Below, one piece after another: positions 44,394-52,122 of a stretch of 64,000 bases of DNA. The translations under genes were made by a program, and so were the position numbers. How positions within the stretch are numbered: the first letter of the stretch is position 1; each line of letters opens with the position of its first letter. The DNA comes from Nostocoides sp. (lineage in GTDB: Bacteria; Actinomycetota; Actinomycetes; Actinomycetales; Dermatophilaceae): the NCBI GenBank assembly GCA_016702415.1, contig JADJEA010000001.1:1-64000 (forward strand). The letters are read 5' to 3'. A model generated the notes under the pieces. That model ran no database searches. It saw nothing but the letters and a program-made list of their open reading frames with translations, and had not been told where the DNA came from.

Positions 44394-45700
44394 CGGTACT
44401 CCTCGATTCGGCGGGTCATCGATCGGGAGGCGGCGATCGCGGCGAGCACCCCGGCGAGCCCGACCAACCACGGGAACAGCGGGCGCTGCAGGCGGCTGAG
44501 GGAGTCGACGGCGCTGGTGACCTTCTCATCGAGGATGCCCGCCGAGCTGGTGTCGAAGGCGTCGAAGAGGGCGTTGGCGGCGCCATCCTTCGTCGTCGTC
44601 GCGTCGCTGACCGCCTGGTTCCAGTTGCCCGCGTCGTCGAGCCGGCGGATCGCCACGTGGGCGCTGTCGTATGCCGTGAGCTTCCCGAAGAGGTCGGGCG
44701 AGGCGCCCGCGGGATACCTGGCCGCCGTGAGGGCCGTGCGCGCAGTCCCGATCGCCTTCTGGTAGGCCTCCTCGTAGGAGGCCCCCGAGCCGCGCCGGAC
44801 GAGGGTCAGGCTCTCGTTGGCCTTCGCGTCGTATGCCGCCCCCCTCGCCGTCGCGAGTTGGACCGCGGAGGTGAAGTCGCCGGTGCGGACCGACGTCATC
44901 GTCGACCGCGCTGTCAACATCGTGCTGACAATCAGAGCGAGCCCTCCGGCGACCAAGACGAGCGCCGCCGTCAATGGGATGTTGACGATCCGGTGGGTGC
45001 GGTGGGCCAGCCACCACGCGATATAGCCGAGGACGGCCAGGGTGAGCAGGCCGACGACGAGCGCGACGATGGCGACCGATCCCGCCCGCAGCTCGCTCTC
45101 GGCCCGGTCCCGATTGGCCGTCGCGAGGTTGGCGACGATGGGGAGGATGTCGCTGCGCAGTTGCTGGCTGGCCAGGGTGAGGTACTGCGCGCCGACCGGA
45201 AGCGTCTGGCGGTTGTAGGTCCGCGCCTGGCTCACATAGGTCGCATAGGTCCCGACCTTGTCGTTGAGGGCGGCCAGTGCCGTCCCGTCGGCGGGCTGGG
45301 CGTTGGCGGCGTCGGCGATATTGGTCGAGATGCGGGCCATGGCATCGTCATACGTCTTGCGCAGCGCGGCCGGTTCCAGGCCGCCCTGGAGGAAGCCATT
45401 GGTCGTCGCGGCGTCCGCCCGCAGCAGGTCGGTATAGATCTGCTGGACCCGGACCACTTGTTTGGTGTTGGCCCCCGCCCGCCCGACAGCGCCGTCGAGC
45501 GCGCGGAGGGCGAAGAATCCGGTGAGCCCGAACGCCAGCGAGATCACCGACGCGAGAATCGCGTTGATGCGCATCCGTCCCGGGGTGCCGGTGAAGAAAT
45601 GTGCTCGGGCCGCGGCCCGGGTCTGCGCCGCGGTCGCCCGCGCCGACCCAGCCGCGGGCGGGACGGGGGTCGCGGTGGTCGCGGTGGCGATCTGCGTCAT
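44390..45700 (-). CDS. glnX: Membrane signal transducer GlnX-like
   Basis: A 436-residue membrane protein. It has four predicted spans (about 46-66, 207-231, 241-262 and 410-430), two helical external regions (about 67-206 and 263-405) and a short cytoplasmic N-terminus. This layout resembles a duplicated four-helix-bundle sensor and fits GlnX, which passes the GlnH signal to cytoplasmic PknG. The sequence is helical with periodic LLRADAATTNGFLQGGLEP and SQARTYNRQTLPVGAQYL. It overlaps glnH and the AAA+ gene by 4 nt each. The GlnX identity rests on topology plus neighbours. Confidence 0.85.
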   Translation of the reverse strand: MTQIATATTATPVPPAAGSARATAAQTRAAARAHFFTGTPGRMRINAILASVISLAFGLTGFFALRALDGAVGRAGANTKQVVRVQQIYTDLLRADAATTNGFLQGGLEPAALRKTYDDAMARISTNIADAANAQPADGTALAALNDKVGTYATYVSQARTYNRQTLPVGAQYLTLASQQLRSDILPIVANLATANRDRAESELRAGSVAIVALVVGLLTLAVLGYIAWWLAHRTHRIVNIPLTAALVLVAGGLALIVSTMLTARSTMTSVRTGDFTSAVQLATARGAAYDAKANESLTLVRRGSGASYEEAYQKAIGTARTALTAARYPAGASPDLFGKLTAYDSAHVAIRRLDDAGNWNQAVSDATTTKDGAANALFDAFDTSSAGILDEKVTSAVDSLSRLQRPLFPWLVGLAGVLAAIAASRSMTRRIEEYR

Positions 45701-47574
45701 ACGCCGCTCTTCTCGTCGGTGGGGGTCGCGCCGGGCTCTCCCGGCTCGGGGACCGCGGCGTCATTGTCCGGGGCGCCCTCGGCGGTCATATCGGCCTCTG
45801 CCTGGTCCTCGTCCTCGTCCGCGACGTCCTGAGCGTCGCCGTCGCCGTCGCCGGTCGTGGGTGCGGCCGGATCGGCCGCCGCCACGTCCTCGGGGGTCTC
45901 GCGGAAGTCCTGGGGCAGGAGGCTGCGCAACTCCTCGGTGGTCACCTCGGTGGCATCACGCAGGCGCCAGGCGTGCCGGCCGATCGCCTCCTCGAGGAGA
46001 TTGCGGACGAACCGGCCGTTGCCGAAGGTGAAATTGCGGTCGGTCGCGGCGAGGATCTCGCGGACGACCTTCTCGGCGTCGGGGGTGATGTCGTAGTCGG
46101 AGGCACCGGCGAGGGAGTCGATGATCCCGACGAGCTCGTCGTCGGTGTAGTCGGCGAAGTCGATGGTCGTCCGGAAGCGGCTCGCCAGACCCGGGTTCTG
46201 GGCGATGAACTCCATCATCGGCGTCGGATAGCCGGCCACGATGACGACGAGGTCGTCGCGGTGATCCTCCATCTCCTTGACGAGGGTGTTGATCGCCTCT
46301 TGGCCGTACTGGTCGCCGGACAGGCCATACGCCTCGTCGATGAACAGGACCCCGCCGAGCGCTTTGGCGACGACCTCGGAGGTCTTGATCGCGGTCTGGC
46401 CGAGATAGCCGGCGACCAGCTCGGAGCGATCGACCTCGACGAGTTGCCCCTTGGAGAGCAGCCCGAGGGCGCGGTAGAGGCCGCCGACGAGCCGGGCGAC
46501 CGTCGTCTTGCCGGTGCCAGGATTGCCGACGAAGACGAGGTGCCGGGTGATGGTGGCGTTCTTCAGGCCCGCCTCGTGCCGCTTCTTTTCGACCTTGAGG
46601 ATGGCGACCTGCTGGTGGACTTCCTTCTTGACCCCCGCGAGACCGACGAGGCCGTCGAGCTCGGCCATGAGGTCCTCGAGGGACTTCGGTGCCGGGCCGG
46701 GATCGTCCGCTGCGGGGGATTCCGGCTGGGTCGGATTTGGCTGGGTGGGGTCGCTGGGACCGGTCGGTCCGCCGGGGGTTCCGGGCGGCGGCGGGCTCGC
46801 CGGCGCCGGTCCCTGCGGTGACCCCGGGGGTATGCCGCCCCCTCCCCCCACATCCGACCCCGCCCCGCCGCCGTGGCCGGGGATCGGGAACGCGGGCTCA
46901 CCACGGAGCCGGGTGATCGCCTCGAGCTGAGCCTGCACGCGCCGCTGGTTGTCGAGCATGAGCTCGGTGAGATTGGGGATGGCGTTGGGGTCGCCAACAC
47001 CGAGGACGGGTGCGGTGGCGGTGGGTGCGACCGGGGCTGCGGCCCCAGCCGGTCCGGTGGCTCCGGCGGTGGGGGGTGGGCTCGCCGGAGCGCCGCTCGC
47101 GGGTGCGGGGCTCATCGGGGGGGCGCCGATCGGCCCGGCCGGTCCGGCGGCCCCGGCCGCCGGGGCCGCGCTCATCTGGGCGGCGGCGGCGAGGGAGGCG
47201 TTCCCGGCGACCCGGGGTGTCGGTTCGCCCAGGAGGCAGGCGGCGGCAGCGACATCGGCGAGGCGGGCGGCATACACACTGGCCTGCGGGGACCCGATGG
47301 CGACGAGGTCGCTCAGAAGGGCGGTCGGCGCCTGCCGCCACTTGCGTCCCCCGGATGCCGCCTCGAAGAACGCGCCATTCGCGGCAGCGGCATCGGCACC
47401 GTCGAGGCCGGCGGCCGGGGCCCAGTCGAGGGCCGCGCTCGGGGCGGATTCGGCGATGGCGGCGGCGAACCGGAGTCCTTCGGCGCGGGCCTCCTCCCCG
47501 CTGACTCCCGCGGCGGACGCGACGGCGACGAGGTCGGTGACGGCGGCCCGGAGGCTGTCGGCCGGTGACGTCAT
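45697..47574 (-). CDS. AAA+ ATPase of the CbbX/EccA type
   Basis: A 625-residue protein. It has a helical N-terminal region (about 1-120), a 170-residue Pro/Ala/Gly linker, then a CbbX/CfxQ-like AAA+ module (about 310-560). Walker A is GNPGTGKTTVARLVGGLYRA, Walker B is VLFIDEAYGL, and there is an arginine-finger region GLASRFRTTIDF and sensor segment NGRFVRNLLEEAI. The acidic tail is rich in Asp/Glu. Relatives remodel protein complexes (Rubisco activase CbbX, type VII secretion EccA). No ESX or Rubisco gene is present, so here it probably remodels a component of the signalling set. It overlaps both neighbours by 4 nt. Confidence 0.88.
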   Translation of the reverse strand: MTSPADSLRAAVTDLVAVASAAGVSGEEARAEGLRFAAAIAESAPSAALDWAPAAGLDGADAAAANGAFFEAASGGRKWRQAPTALLSDLVAIGSPQASVYAARLADVAAAACLLGEPTPRVAGNASLAAAAQMSAAPAAGAAGPAGPIGAPPMSPAPASGAPASPPPTAGATGPAGAAAPVAPTATAPVLGVGDPNAIPNLTELMLDNQRRVQAQLEAITRLRGEPAFPIPGHGGGAGSDVGGGGGIPPGSPQGPAPASPPPPGTPGGPTGPSDPTQPNPTQPESPAADDPGPAPKSLEDLMAELDGLVGLAGVKKEVHQQVAILKVEKKRHEAGLKNATITRHLVFVGNPGTGKTTVARLVGGLYRALGLLSKGQLVEVDRSELVAGYLGQTAIKTSEVVAKALGGVLFIDEAYGLSGDQYGQEAINTLVKEMEDHRDDLVVIVAGYPTPMMEFIAQNPGLASRFRTTIDFADYTDDELVGIIDSLAGASDYDITPDAEKVVREILAATDRNFTFGNGRFVRNLLEEAIGRHAWRLRDATEVTTEELRSLLPQDFRETPEDVAAADPAAPTTGDGDGDAQDVADEDEDQAEADMTAEGAPDNDAAVPEPGEPGATPTDEKSGV

Positions 47575-48368
47575 GAGGATTCTCTTCCGATCGGTGGGGC
47601 GAGGCGTCCGGGTTCCGGGGGCCCGTATGCCGGGAGGTCCAGGGAGTTCGGGACCGCGCTCGGGCGCGGACTCGCCAAGGGGACGTCGCCGGTGTCATCG
47701 TCACTCGGCATACGGCCCGGTGTCGACGCGGCTCTGCCCGGAGCGACCCCGGAGCCGGACCCCGAGTCGGCCCCCGGCCCGACCCCCGATCCCCGGCCCA
47801 CGGGCGGGGCGAGTGGGCCACCCGGTTCGGACGGCATCGGCGGCAGTGCGGTGCCCGGGTCGATGCCAAGGGCTCCGCCCGCGGGCGCGCCGAACTTTTC
47901 CTGGAGGAAGCGGCCGTGGACGACGAGCGCTTGGGCGTCGGCACGGCATACGGCATCGAAGACCTTGTCCATGGTCGACCCGAGCAGATCGAGCTGGTCG
48001 ATGAGGATAAGGAGGGAGGTCTTGCCGCGGTCGACCGGCCGGCTGTCGGCCCAATCGCGGGGCAGGCGCAGGTAGCCGCCGATCGCGCCGGGCAGGTAGT
48101 CCGTGGCCGTCGCCATGACGTTGTAGGCGCTCGCCGAGTCGCCGCCCAGCGCGTCGAGCCGCGGAATCGTCTGGCGGACAACGCCGGTCACCCGCTTGAG
48201 GCGGGCCATGACCATCGGGGGGACGGCCCCGTCACGGGCGAGGCGCTCGACGTCGTCGAGGGCTGCCGAGAGCGAATCCGCCGTCGGCGCCGCCGGCACC
48301 TCGATGATCGGCTCGCTCGGAAGGGGTTGCTTCTTCTTCCCGAGCCCGAGCCAGTCGGCGATCCCCAT
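47571..48368 (-). CDS. Hypothetical protein between TelA and AAA+ genes
   Basis: A 265-residue protein. The first about 160 residues are helical and ordered (SLSAALDDVERLARDGAVPP, LKRVTGVVRQTIPRLDALGG, KTSLLILIDQLDLLGSTMDK). The C-terminal 100 are Pro/Gly/Ser-rich and disordered. The N-terminus MGIADWLGLGKKKQ could be an amphipathic or membrane-associating helix. No catalytic motif. ATG 48366-48368; its stop overlaps the AAA+ start by 4 nt. It may be an accessory of TelA by position. No family recognised. Confidence 0.65.
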   Translation of the reverse strand: MGIADWLGLGKKKQPLPSEPIIEVPAAPTADSLSAALDDVERLARDGAVPPMVMARLKRVTGVVRQTIPRLDALGGDSASAYNVMATATDYLPGAIGGYLRLPRDWADSRPVDRGKTSLLILIDQLDLLGSTMDKVFDAVCRADAQALVVHGRFLQEKFGAPAGGALGIDPGTALPPMPSEPGGPLAPPVGRGSGVGPGADSGSGSGVAPGRAASTPGRMPSDDDTGDVPLASPRPSAVPNSLDLPAYGPPEPGRLAPPIGRESS

Positions 48369-48394
48369 GTCGTCCTGCCGTCACCCCGCGGGGC

Positions 48395-49635
48395 TCAGAG
48401 CTGGTTGCCGGGGCCGATATTGAGACTGCCCTGGGCGATCCGCTGGTCCTGGCGCTGCACGCGGTCGAGATAGCTGCGCGACTTGGCCACCTCGGTCTCG
48501 AGGGTGCCGATCGTCGCCGCCATGTTGTCGAGGGCCTGGACCTTGAAGGTGTCGATGGCGTCCATGGTCGCGTAGATGTTCTGGAACGCCCGCTGCAACT
48601 GGGGCAGGCCGATGGTGGCGCTCGCGGCCTGCTCCTGGATGCGGATCGAGTTGTCCTTGAGCATCTCCGACGTCCGCTCGATCAGCCCCGATGTGGTCGT
48701 GTTGAGCGCGGTGATCTGGTCGAGAACGAGCTGCTGGTTGCCGAGGGCCTGGGCCACGATGACCGCCGTGCGCAGGGCGCTGATCGTCGTCGTCGTCGCC
48801 CGGTCGACGCCCTTGATGAGCTCGATGTTGTTCTTGATGACGATGTCGATGGCAAGGTAGTTCTGGATGCTCACCGCCAACTGGGTCAGCAGATCCTGGT
48901 GCTTCTGTCGGACATAGAAGAGGACGTCCTCGCGAAGGGCCTTGGCGCGATCGGGGTCGCTGGCGTCGAGGGTGGCGACCTGGGCCGCGATCTTGGCGTC
49001 GAGCTTCTCGGCGATATAGACGTATTGGTTGAGGCGACCCATCGAGTCCCAGAGCTGCTGCTTCTCGAGGTTGAGGGCGACGTTGTCGCGCTGGAGTTCG
49101 TCCTGGCCGTTGCGCAGCGCGTGGAGGATGCCGTTGAGGTGGCTCTGCGCGGATTGGTACTTGCGGAAGTAGTCCGTGATCTTGTCGCCGAAGGGCACCA
49201 TCCCCAGGACCTTCTTGGCCCCCTGGCCTGGCTGGGGTCGAGGTCCTCGACGGTCCGCCGCAGCTCCAGCAGCGTCTTGCCGACCTTGCTGCCCTGGGTC
49301 AGGCTCCCCTCCTGGAGCGCCTTGACCGGGCTCTGGAGCAGCCGGTTGGACGACTCGGCGGCGCGACGAATGTCGTCGTCCCCCATCGTGCGCATTTCGG
49401 CGGCCTTGGCTTCGTACTCCGGGCTCTTGGTCGCCGTCGTCGACAGCGCCGCCAGGAACCCGTCGACCTTCTGATCGAGCATCGGTATGGCGCTCGCCGG
49501 CACCGCCGGCGCCATCTTGGGCGCCGCCGTGGTCGCCACGGCCTGCATCGCCGGTGGCGCATCGAGGGTCAGGGTTGCGTTGGGTGGTGCGAGCGGCTGG
49601 ACGGCGTCCTGGATCGCCCCGGGCTGGTCGGACAT
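48395..49635 (-). pseudogene. TelA-like toxic-anion-resistance family protein, one frameshift
   Basis: Start ATG 49633-49635; the N-terminal part runs through KVDGFLAALSTTATKSPEYE, RRAAESSNRLLQSPVKALQE and LLELRRTVEDLDPSQA. The frame then changes near 49217-49232 (a GGCCAGGGGGCC stretch) into KKVLGMVPFGDKITDYFRKY and the rest of the TelA fold, ending in LDRVQRQDQRIAQG. With the shift corrected it is about 413 aa, normal for TelA/YaaN proteins. They are helical cytoplasmic proteins linked to tellurite and envelope-stress resistance. As the promoter-proximal gene of the 14.6-kb operon it ties the cluster to Ter-type systems. A sequencing error is a real alternative to a true pseudogene. Confidence 0.8.
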
Positions 49636-50029
49636 CGCGTGGTCTCCCTCTCCTGCCCCGCCCCCTGCGGCGTGGCCGTATGCCGTGTCTCTTGCGGCCC
49701 GCACGGCGGCTCCGCTCGTCAAGTCATGACGTGGGAGCAATCTACGCGGTTCCCGCAACCCCCGGGCAGTTCGGTCCTCCCCCGACCCACCCCGGCCCCC
49801 CCCCCTCCCTTCCGGACGGACGCCACGCCGTGACGCCAACCTTTTCGCCCCGGCCCACGCAGAGCAGCACGTGTCGACCTGGTGGATCTGGTCCAGGCGC
49901 ACGACGGCGGACCTGGGAGGTTCTGCTGACGGGTTCCCATCCCGTGACCGTTCCGTTACCGTGGACGGGCCGTGCCCTCGCGTGGCGCCCCGGAGGGCGC
50001 CGCGGTCCCCCCGAGAGGAACCCCCCGCC
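49636..50029. other. Intergenic region upstream of the signalling operon
   Basis: It separates divergent telA and the secreted-protein gene, so it should contain promoters for both. It holds a C10 run (49796-49805) and other C-rich tracts, and a GTATGCC at 49678. I looked for a ydaO-type riboswitch ahead of the secreted cell-wall hydrolase and could not recognise one. No -10/-35 pair stands out. Confidence 0.4.
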
Positions 50030-50586
50030 ATGTCCGCTTTCCCACGCAGCGGTATGCCGCGGCATACCACCCGAACGCTCTCCCTCCTGGGTGCGGCGGC
50101 CCTCTCCGTCGCCAGCGCGCCCATGGCAGCGCCTGCGGTCGCGGCGACCGGAACGGCGGAGGTCGGCACAGCGGACGGCGGGTCGGCGGCGCGGGCCATC
50201 ACCGGCGCGACCGCGATCGCGCGGGCGAAAGTGTGGGTCGATCGGGGCATCACCTACAGCCAGTCGACGACGTACCAGGGCTATCGGATGGATTGCTCCG
50301 GCTACGTGTCGATGGCGTGGGGCTCGCCAAGCCGGGATACACGACATACACCCTGCCCAAGGTCGGGAAGTACATCATCAAAGGCGCTCTCCGCCCGGGG
50401 GATGCGCTGCTGGACCCCAACTATCACGTCGTGCTCTTCGAGAAATGGGCCGACAGCGCTCACACGTCCTACTGGGCCTATGAGGAGTCCTCGTCGCACA
50501 ACGGCGCCATCCACCGCATCGTGCCCTACCCCTACTGGGCCGGCTACGGCACCTACCGCCCCTTCCGCTTTTACGGGATGACCTGA
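50030..50586 (+). pseudogene. Secreted NlpC/P60-like protein, one frameshift
   Basis: ATG 50030 follows GAGAGGA and opens a signal peptide (RTLSLLGAAALSVASAPMAA, cleavage after AVAA). The mature part begins with a helix (ATAIARAKVWVDRGITYSQS) and the active-site-like YRMDCSGYVSMAWG (Cys nucleophile). The frame then shifts near 50325 in a GGGG run. The continuation (LAKPGYTTYTLPKVG, ALRPGDALLDPNYHVVLFEK, with the expected His) ends at 50586. Restored length is about 185 aa. The family hydrolyses peptidoglycan peptides or related amides. The shift may be a read error. Confidence 0.75.
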
Positions 50587-50616
50587 GTCGCTACCCCCGG
50601 CCCCGTTACCCACGGG

Positions 50617-50662
50617 TAGGTCAGACAGTTGGGTCGTTGGAGGCACCCAACTGTCTGACCTA
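50617..50662. terminator. 18-bp hairpin, copy 1 of a repeated element
   Basis: Perfect inverted repeat TAGGTCAGACAGTTGGGT (50617-50634) and its complement (50645-50662) with a 10-nt loop. It lies between the convergent secreted-protein gene and the FucI-like gene. A second, diverged copy lies at 52009-52054. Confidence 0.85.
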
Positions 50663-50678
50663 CTCGCCGGTAGCCCCG

Positions 50679-51968
50679 TCAACCCTGCACCAACCGCCAC
50701 CACCGCTCCAACCGCGCCCGATGGTGGCCTGGAACGAGCACGAGATGGTTGCCCCAGGGCGCTTCCAGCAGCGTATGCAGCGCCGCCGGCTCCAACCTCA
50801 GGCTCACCTGCGTGCGGCACAGGTCGGCCGAGTCGCCGGTCCCGACGATGTCGGCGTCGGCGAACCAGTAATCCTCCAGCCCGCGCCCGCCAAGGCGCAG
50901 CAGGGTCACCGGGCCGGGGCGGAAGGTGCCGCGCAATCCGATCCCGATCCCGCTCTCGAAGTGCGTGTGGAGATCGACGTCCTCGACGAGGGAGGGGGCG
51001 ACGGTGCAGTGGGCGAGCAGCATACGGCCGCCGTCGGGGTCGATGGTCGCCGGATTGGCGACCCAGGAGGCGGTCCCGAGGAGTTCCCGGGCGATCATCA
51101 TCGCGACCGCCGCGGCGACGTCGCCCTCGCACCCGGCGACGGTCCCGGTGTCGTTGAGTTCGGCGAGGGCCACGCACCCGGACGTATGCAGTTCGCCGAG
51201 GAAGTCGAAGCACCGCACCGTCACCGCGTCGACGTGGTGCTCGGCGATCGCCGCCGCCAACGCCGGGTGGAGCGCCGCCGCGCGAACCGTCTCGCTGTCC
51301 GGCTCCGCCATGCCGTATGCCGCGCCCTCACCCCCCGCACCACCAACTCCCGGGTCCGCCGCACCACTGTCGTCGCTCACCAGCCCGGGCCGGCGGCGGG
51401 TGAACTTGACGGCGACGGCGCGGGAGGCGGACGCATCGGCGCCGGCGTGGGACGCGATCGGCCCCGCGATCGGGATGTCGACGAGCTCGATCCCCCAGTG
51501 CTCGCGCACCGCATCGGTGTCGGGGACGCTGGCGACGAGCCACCCGGACGGCGCCCCGACCAGGCCGAGCCGCGAGCGCCGAAGCCGGTGCGCGGCAACG
51601 AGATCCGCGATGGTCGTCGCGGGCTCGCCGGGGGCATCGATGGGGACGATTCGGCCCCGATACCCGCGCAGGCGCAGCCCAGCGAGCGCCTCCAGCGCCG
51701 CCGGCACGCTGTTGTGCAAGGGGTGGGTGACGAGCACGACCGGCTCCCCGCCGACGACCTCAGCCCGGGCGGCGACCCGTTCGAGGACCAGCGCCTCGGT
51801 GCCGCCGGTGGCGACGACGACGACCCACGGCATACCCCCGTCGCCGGGATCGTCCGCGGGTTCGCCACCGTGCTCGCGCAGGGTGGCCGCGACCGGGGCG
51901 ACGATGCGCTCGACGTCGGCAGGGTCATGCAGGGGGGAGGCGACGACGGTGTAGGTGAAACGCGGCAT
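50679..51968 (-). CDS. L-fucose isomerase-like fold protein
   Basis: A 429-residue protein with the architecture of FucI/AraA-like proteins: two Rossmann-like domains (VVVVATGGTEALVLERVAAR, GEPVVLVTHPLHNSVPAALE) and a C-terminal beta-barrel. The segments ALAELNDTGTVAGCEGDVAA, ELLGTASWVANPATIDPDGG and LLAHCTVAPSLVEDV are characteristic of 'fucose isomerase' annotated proteins. A Gly/Ala-rich insertion (about 205-220) looks flexible. The true substrate is unknown; several relatives are not proven isomerases. It is monocistronic and bracketed by two copies of the same hairpin. Confidence 0.7.
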   Translation of the reverse strand: MPRFTYTVVASPLHDPADVERIVAPVAATLREHGGEPADDPGDGGMPWVVVVATGGTEALVLERVAARAEVVGGEPVVLVTHPLHNSVPAALEALAGLRLRGYRGRIVPIDAPGEPATTIADLVAAHRLRRSRLGLVGAPSGWLVASVPDTDAVREHWGIELVDIPIAGPIASHAGADASASRAVAVKFTRRRPGLVSDDSGAADPGVGGAGGEGAAYGMAEPDSETVRAAALHPALAAAIAEHHVDAVTVRCFDFLGELHTSGCVALAELNDTGTVAGCEGDVAAAVAMMIARELLGTASWVANPATIDPDGGRMLLAHCTVAPSLVEDVDLHTHFESGIGIGLRGTFRPGPVTLLRLGGRGLEDYWFADADIVGTGDSADLCRTQVSLRLEPAALHTLLEAPWGNHLVLVPGHHRARLERWWRLVQG

Positions 51969-52008
51969 ACGGCAACTTCATCACGCCCGGGCCGCTCCTA
52001 CCCGCCGG

Positions 52009-52054
52009 TAGGTCAGACATTTGGGTGCCCCCAGGCACTCAACCGTCTGACCTA
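52009..52054. terminator. 21-bp imperfect hairpin, copy 2 of a repeated element
   Basis: The left arm starts TAGGTCAGACATTTGGGTG (52009) and the right arm ends GTCTGACCTA (52054), pairing over 21 bp with 3 mismatches and a 4-nt loop. The first ten bases are identical to copy 1 at 50617. It lies between the divergent FucI-like gene and fhs, so it cannot be only a terminator for a convergent pair. Confidence 0.75.
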
Positions 52055-52122
52055 CTGCCAGGTAACATCCGCACCCGCGCGCCGACCTATCCCTGCGTCG
52101 GCGGACGCGCCAAGATACGGCC

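Noticed and set aside
49636..50029. ydaO-type riboswitch before the NlpC/P60-like gene
   Set aside because: Looked for because such genes often carry one in actinobacteria; I could not find the conserved core.
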